Below are positions 43,186 to 52,850 of a DNA stretch of 57,705 nucleotides, piece by piece. Both the position numbers and the translations under genes were made by a program. Where the stretch lies: NCBI GenBank assembly GCA_030153045.1, contig JASLID010000072.1, positions 1-57,705 on the forward strand. Direction: 5' to 3'. Source of the stretch: Flavobacterium sp. (GTDB taxonomy: Bacteria > Bacteroidota > Bacteroidia > Flavobacteriales > Flavobacteriaceae). The first letter of the stretch is position 1; each line of letters opens with the position of its first letter. Below the pieces are notes generated by a model that ran no database searches, had not been told where the DNA came from, and was given only the letters and a program-made list of their open reading frames with translations.

Positions 43186-45588
43186 ATGATACAAGTGGAA
43201 GAAAAACAAACACTAACTTTTGAAGATTTTAAAACAGAAGTTCTAAACGATTATAAAATTGCTACCATTAGCAGGGAATGTAGCTTACTAGGAAGACGAG
43301 AAGTACTTACTGGTAAAGCAAAATTCGGAATATTTGGCGATGGAAAAGAAGTGCCTCAACTGGCTCTTGCCAAAGCATTCCAAAATGGAGATTTCCGTTC
43401 AGGATATTATCGCGATCAAACCTTTATGATGGCGATTGGTCAAATGACAATCCAACAATTTTTCGCTGGTTTATATGGTCACACCGATTTAGCGCATGAC
43501 CCTATGAGTGCCGGACGTCAAATGGGTGGGCATTTTGCCACACATTCGCTTGACGAAAACGGAAATTGGAAAGACTTAACCCAACAAAAGAATTCAAGTG
43601 CCGATATCTCTCCTACCGCTGGGCAAATGCCACGTTTATTAGGATTAGCACAAGCATCGAAAATATACAGAAACGTAACTGGAATCAACCAAACTAATTT
43701 CTCTGAAGAAGGAAATGAAGTGGCATGGGGAACCATTGGAAACGCTTCAACATCAGAAGGTTTATTTTTCGAAACCATCAACGCTGCCGGTGTTTTACAA
43801 GTACCTATGGTGATGAGCGTTTGGGATGACGAATACGGAATTTCAGTTCACGCCCGTCATCAAACAACAAAAGAAAACATCTCGGAAATATTAAAAGGTT
43901 TCCAACGCGATGAAGATAATAAAGGATATGAAATCATGACCGTAAAAGGTTGGGATTATCCTACTTTGGTAGAAACCTATCAAAAAGCTTCTGCTATTGC
44001 TAGAGAAGAACACGTTCCGGTTTTAATCCATGTACGTGAGCTAACACAACCGCAAGGTCACTCTACTTCAGGATCACACGAACGTTACAAAAATGCCGAA
44101 AGATTAGAATGGGAAGGCGATTTTGACTGTTTGCGTCAGATGAAACTTTGGATGATTGAAAATAATTTGGCTACAGCCGAAGAATTGGACGAAATTGATG
44201 CTCAAGCTAAAAAAGATGTTCTGGAAGGTAAAAAAGCAGCTTGGACGGCTTTTGTTTCACCTACAAAAGAAGAGCAACAAGAATTAATTTCTTTATTAAA
44301 TTCGATTGCAAGCTCTAGCGAGAATAAAGTTTTTATTGAAAAATATGCAAACGATTTGGCTTCTATCAAAGAGCCAATCCGTAAAGATATTATCACAACT
44401 GCTCGTAAAGTATTGCGTTTAATTGTAAAAGAAAACGGAAAAAATCAATTGGCAGCTTGGATTACTGCTTACACCAATAAAATTCAGCCGAAATTCAGTT
44501 CACACTTATTTTCGCAATCTGATAGTAATATATTTTCTGCCAAAGAAGTATTGCCAACTTATGACAATACTGCTGAAGAAGTAGATGCTCGTTTGGTTTT
44601 ACGTGATAATTTCGATGCTATTTTCTCGAAATACCCGGAAAGTTTGATTTTTGGTGAAGATGCAGGAAACATTGGTGATGTAAACCAAGGTTTAGAAGGC
44701 ATGCAGGAAAAATACGGTGAACTTCGCGTGGCCGATGTTGGTATCCGTGAAGCTACTATTTTAGGTCAAGGAATTGGAATGGCGATGCGTGGATTAAAAC
44801 CCATTGCTGAAATTCAATATTTGGACTATTTGCTGTATGCTATTCAAATTATGAGTGACGATTTAGCCACTTTACAATATAGAACGGCTGGTCGTCAAAA
44901 AGCACCACTTATCATTAGAACCCGTGGACACCGTTTAGAAGGAATCTGGCATTCAGGTTCGCCAATGGGAATGATTATCAATGCCATTCGTGGAATTCAC
45001 GTTTTGGTACCAAGAAATATGACGAAAGCCGCTGGTTTTTACAATACATTATTAGAAACTGACGAACCAGCTTTAGTGGTAGAATGTTTGAACGGTTACC
45101 GTTTGAAAGAAAAAATGCCTACTAATTTAGGTGAATTCAAAACACCAATTGGTGTAGTTGAAACTATTAAAGAAGGTAGTGATATCACTTTAGTTTCTTA
45201 TGGATCAACGTTACGTTTGGTAGAACAAGCAGCAAAAGAATTGTTAGAAGTAGGCATTGATGTTGAAATCATTGACATTCAGTCATTATTACCTTTTGAC
45301 ATCAATCATGACATTGTAAAATCGGTAGCCAAAACGAATCGTTTATTGGTTATAGATGAGGATGTTCCTGGTGGGGCTTCTGCTTTCATTTTACAACAAA
45401 TTATCGACGAACAAAAAGGATATATGGTTTTAGACAGTCAGCCGGAAACATTGGCTTCAAAAGCACACCGTCCTGCTTATGGAACTGATGGTGATTACTT
45501 CTCAAAACCTTCGGTAGAAGATATTTTCGAAAAAGTATATGCCATGATGCATGAAGTTAATCCTGCACAATATCCGAGTTTATACTAA
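43186..45588 (+). CDS. Fused E1 alpha/beta subunit of a branched-chain-type 2-oxoacid dehydrogenase
   Basis: 800 residues: an E1-alpha-like half (about 1-420) and an E1-beta-like half (about 455-800). Alpha: RSGYYRDQTFMMAIG, HDPMSAGRQMGGHF and a thiamine-diphosphate motif GNASTSEGLFFETIN. Beta: FGEDAGNIGDVNQG, VADVGIREATILGQGIGMA, APLIIRTRGH and the C-terminal VIDEDVPGGASAFI. Fused alpha/beta E1 is typical of Bacteroidota; the substrate is probably branched-chain 2-oxo acids, but pyruvate cannot be excluded. The motif is GNA where GDG is usual in E1 alpha. E2 and E3 genes are not in the window. A terminator follows. Confidence 0.92.
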   Translation: MIQVEEKQTLTFEDFKTEVLNDYKIATISRECSLLGRREVLTGKAKFGIFGDGKEVPQLALAKAFQNGDFRSGYYRDQTFMMAIGQMTIQQFFAGLYGHTDLAHDPMSAGRQMGGHFATHSLDENGNWKDLTQQKNSSADISPTAGQMPRLLGLAQASKIYRNVTGINQTNFSEEGNEVAWGTIGNASTSEGLFFETINAAGVLQVPMVMSVWDDEYGISVHARHQTTKENISEILKGFQRDEDNKGYEIMTVKGWDYPTLVETYQKASAIAREEHVPVLIHVRELTQPQGHSTSGSHERYKNAERLEWEGDFDCLRQMKLWMIENNLATAEELDEIDAQAKKDVLEGKKAAWTAFVSPTKEEQQELISLLNSIASSSENKVFIEKYANDLASIKEPIRKDIITTARKVLRLIVKENGKNQLAAWITAYTNKIQPKFSSHLFSQSDSNIFSAKEVLPTYDNTAEEVDARLVLRDNFDAIFSKYPESLIFGEDAGNIGDVNQGLEGMQEKYGELRVADVGIREATILGQGIGMAMRGLKPIAEIQYLDYLLYAIQIMSDDLATLQYRTAGRQKAPLIIRTRGHRLEGIWHSGSPMGMIINAIRGIHVLVPRNMTKAAGFYNTLLETDEPALVVECLNGYRLKEKMPTNLGEFKTPIGVVETIKEGSDITLVSYGSTLRLVEQAAKELLEVGIDVEIIDIQSLLPFDINHDIVKSVAKTNRLLVIDEDVPGGASAFILQQIIDEQKGYMVLDSQPETLASKAHRPAYGTDGDYFSKPSVEDIFEKVYAMMHEVNPAQYPSLY

Positions 45589-45606
45589 AAAACAACACAC
45601 ACATTT

Positions 45607-45645
45607 AAAAACGCCGAACAAATTACTTTGTTCGGCGTTTTTTAT
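45607..45645. terminator. Terminator after the E1 gene
   Basis: AAAAACGCCGAACAAA and TTTGTTCGGCGTTTTT around TTAC, followed by more T. Confidence 0.9.
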
Positions 45646-45772
45646 TAAATCATATTCTAAATATTTATAACTATGAATTTTACAAGTCTGGTTTAAAATT
45701 GTGTAAGGCTTTCAGCTAAATCTCACCTTTACTTTGTCTGGTGAAAATTCTTTCACTCTTAAAGTTAAAAAA

Positions 45773-47467
45773 ATGAAAGCAAAAAAACTATTAACAAGTA
45801 TTATAATTGCTACAATTATACTTTTTATTGGTTGCGAAAAAGATGATTTCGTAGAAACGATTGGTTTATGTCCAGTTGTGGAGTCAACAAATCCTGCCAA
45901 TAATGCAACTTTTGTCCCTCTAGATCAAATTATTACGGCAAACTTCAATGAAGAGATGAATCCAGCTACATTCAATACGTCTTCATTTACACTTCAACAA
46001 GGAACAAATATGATTGCAGGAACCGTTTCATTTTTAGGAACAACTGCAACTTTTAACCCTTCAGCCAATCTTTTACCAAATACAACCTACACCAGTATAA
46101 TAAAAACATCAGTGAAGGATTTAATGGGTAATGCATTACAGGAAGATTATGTATGGACCTTTAGTACTGGTGGAACCATAACTCCATTGGTTATTGCTAC
46201 CGATCCAGCAAATAATGCTACAGGAGTGTTTTTGAATAAAACAGTTTCGGCATCCTTTAATATGCCAATGTATCCATCAACAATAAACTCAACAACTTTT
46301 ACTATCAAACAAGGAACAACATCTGTAACAGGTACCGTTTCTTACAATGGTACTACAGCTTATTTTACACCATCAACTCCATTTGCAATAAACACTGTTT
46401 ACACAGGTACTATTACAACTGGTGCTAAAAATGTATATGGTACTCCTTTATCTAATAATTATGTATGGACCTTTACCACTGGAGCAATCACAGCTCCAAA
46501 AGTAATTTCAACCGATCCTTCAAACAATACTTTAAATATTCCTTTAAACAAAATTATCACTGCAAATTTTGATATGCCAATGGATCCATTGACTGTAGAT
46601 AATACAACGTTTACTTTAAGAAGAGGAACAAACTCAATATTGGGAACTGTTTCATACAGTGGAACCACAGCAACATTTACTCCAACTTCGGATCTAGTAT
46701 TAAATGCTACTTATACAGCCACTATTACAACAGGAGCTAAAAATATAGCTGGTATTCCTTTAGCAAACAATCATGTATGGACGTTTAGTACTGGTGCAAG
46801 CGGAAGTGCTCAAGGTGTAAATTTAGGATCAGCAGAACAATTTGGAATCCTAGCAGGTGTTGGGGTTAGTAATAATGCTGGTTTTAGTGAAATTCACGAT
46901 TTGAATGTTGGTATTAGTCCGGGAGTGCGTTCTTCAGTTACTGGTTTCCCTCCTGCTATTGTTGTAAATGGAGCTATTTATGCTTCTGATGATTCTGCCG
47001 CAGTTGCCGCAATGCTTTCGTTAGCAAAGCAGCATTTAGTTGATGCTTATCTTTTTGCCGAAGGAGCTACATCTCCTGCGCCAGCAACAGTTTCAGGTGA
47101 TTTAGGTGGTACTACGCTTGCTCCGGGTATTTACAAATCAACCTCGACACTTTTAGTACAGTCTGGTAATTTGACATTGGATGCTCAAGGCGATCCAAAT
47201 GCAGTTTGGATTTTCCAAATAGCTTCAGATTTTACAACAGTTGGTGGAGCTGGTGGAAGTATTATTCTTAGCGGAGGAGCACAAGCTAAAAACGTATTTT
47301 GGCAAACTGGTAGTTCAGCTACCATAGGAGACAATACCATTTTTAAAGGAAATGTGTTGGCTTTAACTTCAATAACAATGAATTCTAATGCTACTGCAGA
47401 GGGTAGAATGCTAGCCAGAAATGGTTCAGTAGTCATGACTTCTACAAATATTATCACAAAACCTTAA
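45773..47467 (+). CDS. Lipoprotein with three Ig-like (Big_5) domains and an ice-binding (DUF3494) domain
   Basis: 564 residues from ATG 45773; the frame extends up to TTG 45734 but the signal begins here (MKAKKLLTSIIIATIILFIGC, lipobox ending Cys21). Three tandem Big_5 domains (each near 100 residues) each contain a T-x-P-x-x-N-A/N-x-x-V/I start (STNPANNATFVPL; ATDPANNATGVFL; STDPSNNTLNIPL) and a VWTFSTG/TTG end. The last 210 residues are a DUF3494 ice-binding beta-helix (VNLGSAEQFGILAG, DLGGTTLAPGIYKST, GNLTLDAQGDPNAVWIFQ, ATAEGRMLARNGSVVM). Family knowledge: binds ice and inhibits recrystallisation; the anchor suggests cell-surface display. Followed after 11 bp by an OmpA gene. Confidence 0.92.
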   Translation: MKAKKLLTSIIIATIILFIGCEKDDFVETIGLCPVVESTNPANNATFVPLDQIITANFNEEMNPATFNTSSFTLQQGTNMIAGTVSFLGTTATFNPSANLLPNTTYTSIIKTSVKDLMGNALQEDYVWTFSTGGTITPLVIATDPANNATGVFLNKTVSASFNMPMYPSTINSTTFTIKQGTTSVTGTVSYNGTTAYFTPSTPFAINTVYTGTITTGAKNVYGTPLSNNYVWTFTTGAITAPKVISTDPSNNTLNIPLNKIITANFDMPMDPLTVDNTTFTLRRGTNSILGTVSYSGTTATFTPTSDLVLNATYTATITTGAKNIAGIPLANNHVWTFSTGASGSAQGVNLGSAEQFGILAGVGVSNNAGFSEIHDLNVGISPGVRSSVTGFPPAIVVNGAIYASDDSAAVAAMLSLAKQHLVDAYLFAEGATSPAPATVSGDLGGTTLAPGIYKSTSTLLVQSGNLTLDAQGDPNAVWIFQIASDFTTVGGAGGSIILSGGAQAKNVFWQTGSSATIGDNTIFKGNVLALTSITMNSNATAEGRMLARNGSVVMTSTNIITKP

Positions 47468-47478
47468 TTCATAAAAAA

Positions 47479-49491
47479 ATGGATACTAAAACTAAAAATA
47501 TAAAAGGGTTGCGAATGACGTGGCCCTCTTTCACAAACATGAAAACTTTTGCAGTCACTGCATTAGTTGTTATAGGAATTCAAGCACCTCTTCAAGCTCA
47601 GGAAGTAGAATATTCAAGACCATCATGGTATTTTGGTTTGGCTGGCGGTGCTAATTTTAATTTCTATCGCGGTTCAACACAGACCATAAATTCAAGTCTT
47701 ACAGCTCCTGTTGCTTTTCACGACGGAGATGGTGTGGGTCTTTTTATATTGCCATTAGTAGAATATCGACCAGTAAATTCTAATTGGGGTGTTATGTTTC
47801 AGGCAGGATATGACAACCGTAAAGGTAAATTTGACCAAGTCATGACTCCTTGTAATTGTCCAGCAGATTTATCTGCCAATATAAGCTATATTACTATCGA
47901 ACCTAGTTTGCGTTTTGCACCATTCCAAACTGGATTTTATTTGTTTGCAGGACCTCGTTTGGCTTTCAACATGGAGAAATCCTTTAAATATCAATTGGGA
48001 ACTAATCCTGATTTTCCAAATCAGGTAGGAAGTTCAAGAATAGATGGTGATTTTGATAATGTCAAAAAAACTATTTTATCGATGCAAGTTGGTCTTGGAT
48101 TTGACATACCGCTTTCTTCAAAACAAAGTCAAAATCAATTTGAATTGTCTCCTTTTATCGCATTTCATCCTTACTTCGGACAGCATCCACGTTCAACAGA
48201 AACATGGAACATTACTACTGCGAGAGCTGGTGTTGCGCTTAAATTTGGTAGAGCTAAAAATATAGCTACTCCTGTATCGGCAAATTATGAGTCTCAGTTT
48301 TCTATTGATTCTCCTAATAATATTCCTATAAAATACAGAGCTAATGAAATATTCCCTCTTCGAAATTATGTGTTTTTTAATGTAGGTTCAACTGCAATTC
48401 CTAATCGCTATGAATTGCTTAGAAAAGACCAAGTAAAAGATTTTAAAGAAGACCAACTGAATGTATCTGCTCCAGAAAAATTGTCTGAACGTTCTAAACG
48501 ACAAATGATTGTTTATTATAATGTATTAAACATTTTAGGAGATCGTATGCAAAAAAACACTTCTACTAGTATTACTTTAGTAGGGTCATCAGAAAAAGGA
48601 CCTGAAGATGGACGTGCCATGGCAACATCTATCAAAACGTATTTAGTTGATGTATTTAGCATTTCACCTTCTAGAATAAATATTGAAGGTCGTACGAAAC
48701 CAGCTCTTCCTTCCGAACAACCAGGAGGTACACGTGAACTTGAATTACTTCGTGAAGGAGATCAAAGAGTTTCTATTGAAACCAATTCACCAGTTTTACT
48801 GATGGAATTTCAAAGTGGACCAAATGCTCCATTAAAACCAGTGTATATTACCTATCCGCAGGAAGCACCTGTTGAAAGCTATGTTGTTTTTAATAATACT
48901 GGAGCAAAAGAAGCTTTCAAATCTTGGACTTTGGAGTTAAAAGATGAAAAAGGAAAAGTACAAACTTTTGGACCTTATACCGATGATCAAGCCAGTATTG
49001 CTGGTAAATCTATTTTAGGAAATCGTTCTGAAGGAAACTATAAAGCAAAAATGATAGGAATTACAAAAGCGGATGAATTATCAGTAAAAGAAGCTCCTGT
49101 ACATGTAAATCTTTGGAAACCAGCTAAAGTTGAAAATGGAATTCGCTACAGTATCATTTATGAATTTAATGAGTCGAAAGCCATTAGCATTTACGAAAAA
49201 TATCTTACCGAAATTGTAACACCTAAAATCCCTATTGGAGCAACGGTTATTATAAAAGGACATACCGATATCATTGGTGAAGATGCTCATAATGAAGATT
49301 TATCAATTGCTCGTGCAAATGATGTTAAAACCATTCTTCAAAATAGTTTATCAAAAACCGGAAGAAATGATGTGAAATTTATAGTAAATGGATTTGGAGA
49401 AAATGAAACTTCTTCCCCATTTGAAAACAAATATCCTGAAGAGCGTTTTTATAATAGAACTGTTATCATTGATATTATTCCTGCTGCATAG
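47479..49491 (+). CDS. Outer-membrane protein with N-terminal barrel-like domain and two OmpA-like modules
   Basis: 670 residues with a signal peptide near 20-41 (FAVTALVVIGIQAPLQAQ). The N-terminal third looks like a beta-barrel (RPSWYFGLAGGANFNFYRG and similar strands). A first OmpA-like module (about 290-440; FFNVGSTAIPNRYELL, VGSSEKGPEDGRAMA, INIEGRTKPALP) is degenerate. The second (about 555-670) is standard: IYEFNESKAISIYEKYL, IIKGHTDIIGEDAHN, LSIARANDV and NRTVIID. It follows the ice-binding lipoprotein gene after 11 bp, so co-transcription is likely. Inference: it may anchor or present that lipoprotein. Confidence 0.88.
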   Translation: MDTKTKNIKGLRMTWPSFTNMKTFAVTALVVIGIQAPLQAQEVEYSRPSWYFGLAGGANFNFYRGSTQTINSSLTAPVAFHDGDGVGLFILPLVEYRPVNSNWGVMFQAGYDNRKGKFDQVMTPCNCPADLSANISYITIEPSLRFAPFQTGFYLFAGPRLAFNMEKSFKYQLGTNPDFPNQVGSSRIDGDFDNVKKTILSMQVGLGFDIPLSSKQSQNQFELSPFIAFHPYFGQHPRSTETWNITTARAGVALKFGRAKNIATPVSANYESQFSIDSPNNIPIKYRANEIFPLRNYVFFNVGSTAIPNRYELLRKDQVKDFKEDQLNVSAPEKLSERSKRQMIVYYNVLNILGDRMQKNTSTSITLVGSSEKGPEDGRAMATSIKTYLVDVFSISPSRINIEGRTKPALPSEQPGGTRELELLREGDQRVSIETNSPVLLMEFQSGPNAPLKPVYITYPQEAPVESYVVFNNTGAKEAFKSWTLELKDEKGKVQTFGPYTDDQASIAGKSILGNRSEGNYKAKMIGITKADELSVKEAPVHVNLWKPAKVENGIRYSIIYEFNESKAISIYEKYLTEIVTPKIPIGATVIIKGHTDIIGEDAHNEDLSIARANDVKTILQNSLSKTGRNDVKFIVNGFGENETSSPFENKYPEERFYNRTVIIDIIPAA

Positions 49492-49514
49492 TTTCAGATT
49501 GTTTATATTTACTT

Positions 49515-49554
49515 TAAAATCCTAGTTCGATAACAATCGGGCTAGGATTTTCTT
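49515..49554 (+). terminator. Terminator of the ice-binding/OmpA operon
   Basis: AAATCCTAG pairs with CTAGGATTT with an internal TTCGATAACAATCGGG part, followed by TTCTT. The remaining bases to 49759 show no gene. Confidence 0.7.
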
Positions 49555-49759
49555 ATACTCACTAATTTAACCATTTGTACGGAAAAACCGTAACTAAACT
49601 TTCTTTTAAAAGGTTAAATTTATGGAACAGTAGAATTACTAATAAAATTCCATCTAACAGATTCTAGCCAATTCAAATTCTACTATTTATTTAGTTAATA
49701 AAATTTTCAATATGGGATAAAACTACAGTTGTCTTAAACCTACTAAACAATAGAACATA

Positions 49760-50899
49760 ATGGGTAGAGTTCTCAAAAATATAATCATTACTAGAGATGA
49801 GTATAACTTGTCGAGCAGTAAATATTCTGTATTTGACAACATGATTGAAGGTGTTCAGGTTATAGATTATGACTGGAGATATTTTTATGTCAATGATTCA
49901 ATTGCTAAACAAGGCCTTTCAACAAAACAAGCCATGCTTGGAAACACCATGATGGAAAAATATCCAGGTATAGAAAATACTTTGGTATTTAAATCATTAG
50001 AATCTTGCATGTTTAATCGAATTCCTTCTGAAATGACTACTCAATTTGACTTTCCAGACGGCACACGAGGATGGTTTGAGTTAAGTATACAACCTGTTCC
50101 TGAAGGCATACTCGTCCTTTCATCAGATATTACAAAATTAAAAAAGGTTGAAGCTAAACTTAAAGAAAAGATAACTGAGCGTAACCTGATGATTTCACAA
50201 ATTACCAAACAAAAAAAACAATTGGAAGAGTTTTGTCAAATTATAGCTCATAATCTTAGAGCTCCTTTAAGCAATCTTATTCAATTAAATGATATAATTA
50301 AGGAAACTAATGATGATCATGAGAAGTTGCACTACATGAAAATTCAAAAGACTGTTATCGATTTGCTACACAATACATTTGAAGAATTGGTTACAGCCAC
50401 TCAAGTCAAAATGGACCAAACTATTAGACGAAGTAAAATTAATCTGGAAAAACAGACCATCAATGTTATAAAAATCCTTGATGATGAAATCATAAAAACA
50501 AATGCAGAAGTAACCTACGATTTTTCGGAAGTCAATAAAATTAAATATTCGAAAAAATACATTTCTAATATCATCCTTAATCTTGTTAGTAACGCTATAA
50601 AATATCATTCGCCTGAACGAACTCCAAAAATCCATATTAAAAGTTACAAAAAAGAGGGATGGACTTGCATTGATATTAGCGACAATGGTTTGGGAATTGA
50701 TATGAAAAAAAACAAAGATGATCTTTTCAAACTTCACAAAACATTTCACAATCACCCAAAAGCAAAGGGTTTTGGTTTGTTTATAACTAAAACTCAAATA
50801 GAAGCGATGGGCGGAAATATAAGTGCTCAAAGCACACCAAACAAAGGAAGTGTGTTTACCATTAAATTATATGAAAAGGCTAGAGATGAAAAAAATTGA
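49760..50899 (+). CDS. PAS sensor histidine kinase
   Basis: 379 residues, no membrane helix, so cytosolic. A PAS domain (about 20-135; VFDNMIEGVQVIDYDWRYFYVND; GTRGWFELSIQPVPEGILVLSSDITKL shown by its ends) is followed by a short coiled coil, HisKA (AHNLRAPLSNLIQL, phospho-His in H-N-L-R) and HATPase_c (NLVSNAIKYHSPE, ISDNGLGID, GFGLFITK). The next gene, a response regulator, starts before this one stops (overlap 14 bp), so the two are a pair. The PAS ligand is unknown. Confidence 0.93.
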   Translation: MGRVLKNIIITRDEYNLSSSKYSVFDNMIEGVQVIDYDWRYFYVNDSIAKQGLSTKQAMLGNTMMEKYPGIENTLVFKSLESCMFNRIPSEMTTQFDFPDGTRGWFELSIQPVPEGILVLSSDITKLKKVEAKLKEKITERNLMISQITKQKKQLEEFCQIIAHNLRAPLSNLIQLNDIIKETNDDHEKLHYMKIQKTVIDLLHNTFEELVTATQVKMDQTIRRSKINLEKQTINVIKILDDEIIKTNAEVTYDFSEVNKIKYSKKYISNIILNLVSNAIKYHSPERTPKIHIKSYKKEGWTCIDISDNGLGIDMKKNKDDLFKLHKTFHNHPKAKGFGLFITKTQIEAMGGNISAQSTPNKGSVFTIKLYEKARDEKN

Positions 50900-51302
50900 T
50901 AACATTTGTATAATTGACGACGATATGATTTTTAGGTATTTAACTCAAAAAGTAATTACCGAAACTCATCTTGTTAAAGATATTGATGCCTTTTCTAATG
51001 GTCTCGATGCTATTAATTTTTTGAAAAAACTGTCCGAAAATCATGATAAACTTCCAGATATAATTCTGCTTGATCTTTTTATGCCTGTAATGGATGGTTG
51101 GGGATTCTTAAAAGAATATGTCAAACTTCAACCACACCTAACCAAAAAAATACCAATTTACATTGTATCTTCTTCTATTGATCCAGCAGATATTCAAAAG
51201 TCAAGAGCAATTAGTTCAGTGGTTGATTTCATTGTAAAACCTATGACAAAAGACAGTTTTTTGCATATTATGCAAGCACAATCTTCAAAAAAACTAGATT
51301 AA
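50886..51302 (+). CDS. CheY-like single-domain response regulator
   Basis: 138 residues from ATG 50886 (MKKIDNICIIDDDMIF); a longer frame from 50823 would lie inside the kinase gene and is rejected. A receiver domain alone: acidic pair in IDDDMIF, phospho-Asp in ILLDLFMPVMDG, Thr/Ser in IVSSSI, and Lys in VDFIVKPMT. There is no output domain, so it acts by protein contact, like CheY or Spo0F. The upstream kinase is the expected phosphodonor. Confidence 0.93.
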   Translation: MKKIDNICIIDDDMIFRYLTQKVITETHLVKDIDAFSNGLDAINFLKKLSENHDKLPDIILLDLFMPVMDGWGFLKEYVKLQPHLTKKIPIYIVSSSIDPADIQKSRAISSVVDFIVKPMTKDSFLHIMQAQSSKKLD

Positions 51303-51370
51303 CCGAAAGTATTTTTCAACTCAAATACTATACTCATTTATAAAACGTTGTAACTAAAAGTGTTTTAAAA

Positions 51371-51820
51371 ATGAAAGTAAAATTATTGATTCTAACAATG
51401 CTGTTTCTTTTCTCCTGTAAAAGCAAGAAAGCAGAAAATACCGCTGTGCTGGTCGAGTCCAGTAAAGTGGAAGCCGTCAAAAAAAATAGAGCTTTTGATT
51501 TAGGTTCAAGACTTCTTGAATCCTGTAACACCTCTCGATTCAAGCCATTTTCTAAAGAGGAAGCCACTGACAAAGTGATTCAAAATGCAACTCCTGAAAA
51601 AATTTCTGCTACCTGCCTGAAAATTCGTCAAAGAAATGGAAAATTTAATTTTATAAAACTTATCGATATTACGTATCTTAAATTGACCGATGAATATGTG
51701 TTCAGATATAAAATAGATTATGAAAAAAAATATTTCATGAGAGAATTAAGTGTAACTGTTGATAAAAATGATAAGGTTTCTGCCATTTCGACGAAAGAAG
51801 TCAAGCCAAAGCCTATGTAA
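51371..51820 (+). CDS. Lipoprotein of unknown function
   Basis: 149 residues with a lipoprotein signal (lipobox LFSC, Cys16; FSCKSKKAEN). The mature part has SRLLESCNTSRFKPF and ends with a beta-rich segment (YVFRYKIDYEKKYFMRELSVTVDKNDKVS). No family is recognised. It has its own region between the response regulator and yaaA. Confidence 0.78.
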   Translation: MKVKLLILTMLFLFSCKSKKAENTAVLVESSKVEAVKKNRAFDLGSRLLESCNTSRFKPFSKEEATDKVIQNATPEKISATCLKIRQRNGKFNFIKLIDITYLKLTDEYVFRYKIDYEKKYFMRELSVTVDKNDKVSAISTKEVKPKPM

Positions 51821-51914
51821 GAAGAGTTAGTCAATAATTTATAAACTAAAAATACATTTCCGAATGAAAGCCATTTTGTTCGGATTTTTTATTTAACGAC
51901 AATTGATATATAAT

Positions 51915-51922
51915 TATATTTG
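51915..51922 (+). promoter_or_regulatory. Candidate -7 element of yaaA
   Basis: TATATTTG fits TAnnTTTG, 24 bp before the ATG; no clear -33 TTTG. Confidence 0.4.
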
Positions 51923-51946
51923 TAAAATACAAAGACGTTTACCAAA

Positions 51947-52705
51947 ATGAAAATAGTAATATCGCCAGCTAAATCGTTAGATTTTGAAAAACCATTGCCT
52001 ACAGAACAATTTTCAAAACCTGTTTATTTGAAGCAAGCCAAAGAGATTATTAAAGTTTTAAAAAAACTAAAACCAAAGGATTTATCGGAATTAATGGAAA
52101 TTTCAGATAACTTGGCCGAACTCAACTGGCAGCGAAACAAAGCATTCAAAACACCTTTCACTACAGAAAATGCACGTCCAGCCGTTTATGCTTTTAATGG
52201 TGATGTGTATTTGGGATTGGACTCCTACTCTATTCCGGAGGAAAAATTAGCAGTTTTACAAAGTAAGCTCCGCATACTTTCCGGACAATATGGTATCTTG
52301 AAACCTTTAGATTTAATGCAGGCATATAGATTGGAAATGGGAACACAATTGCCTATTGGAGAACACAAAAATTTATATGGTTTTTGGAAAGAAACATTAA
52401 CCAACGCCTTAAACAAAGAATTAAAGAAGAATGAATTGTTTATCAATTTGGCAAGCAACGAATATTTTTCAGTGATTGATGTGAAGAAACTAAAAGTTCC
52501 AGTTATTACACCTGAATTTAAAGATTACAAAGATGGAAAACTAAAGATGATTTCATTCTTTGCCAAAAAAGCCCGAGGTATGATGGTTCGCTATATTATT
52601 GATTACAATATTGAAACTTTGGAAGGTTTAAAAGGGTTCAATTATGAAGGTTATGCTTTTGATGCGAATTTGTCGAAAGGAAATACATTGGTTTTCACGA
52701 GATAG
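51947..52705 (+). CDS. yaaA: Peroxide stress protein YaaA
   Basis: 252 residues, the normal length. The family begins MKIVISPAKSLDFEKPLP and continues with the conserved PAVYAFNGDVYLGLDS, LRILSGQYGILKPLDLM and FINLASNEYFSV motifs, with a K-A-R-G-M-M-V-R-Y-I segment near the end. Known role in E. coli: lowers free iron and protects DNA and protein under hydrogen peroxide; it binds DNA. It is a single gene here. Confidence 0.93.
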   Translation: MKIVISPAKSLDFEKPLPTEQFSKPVYLKQAKEIIKVLKKLKPKDLSELMEISDNLAELNWQRNKAFKTPFTTENARPAVYAFNGDVYLGLDSYSIPEEKLAVLQSKLRILSGQYGILKPLDLMQAYRLEMGTQLPIGEHKNLYGFWKETLTNALNKELKKNELFINLASNEYFSVIDVKKLKVPVITPEFKDYKDGKLKMISFFAKKARGMMVRYIIDYNIETLEGLKGFNYEGYAFDANLSKGNTLVFTR

Positions 52706-52808
52706 TCTGCGTGAGTGATAGAAGTGAAAATCCTTTTACGTACGAAGTAAAGTAAAAGATTGTAACGAATAGCACGACCGAGAGAGGAACGAAAGAGGTC
52801 ACGCCCAA
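52706..52808. repeat. Intergenic repeat with inner inverted repeat
   Basis: CTGCGTGAGTGATAGAAGTG is followed by an inner pair CCTTTTAC / GTAAAAGA around ACGTACGAAGTAAA-type sequence, then TTGTAACGAATAGCACGACC and GGTCACGCCC. This layout (GAAGTG, ATC-TTTTAC hairpin, then an AGCACGACC motif) is a known Flavobacterium intergenic element and shares its left frame with the repeat at 32233-32319. Confidence 0.7.
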
Positions 52809-52814
52809 ATAAAA

Positions 52815-52849
52815 AAAATCCCGAAGCTTAACGCTTCGGGATTTTTTAT
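52815..52849 (-). terminator. Terminator of rho
   Basis: AATCCCGAAGC (52818-52828) and GCTTCGGGATT (52833-52843) form a stem, with the minus-strand T-run (A-run on the plus strand) beside it, just after the rho stop. Confidence 0.85.
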
Positions 52850-52850
52850 T

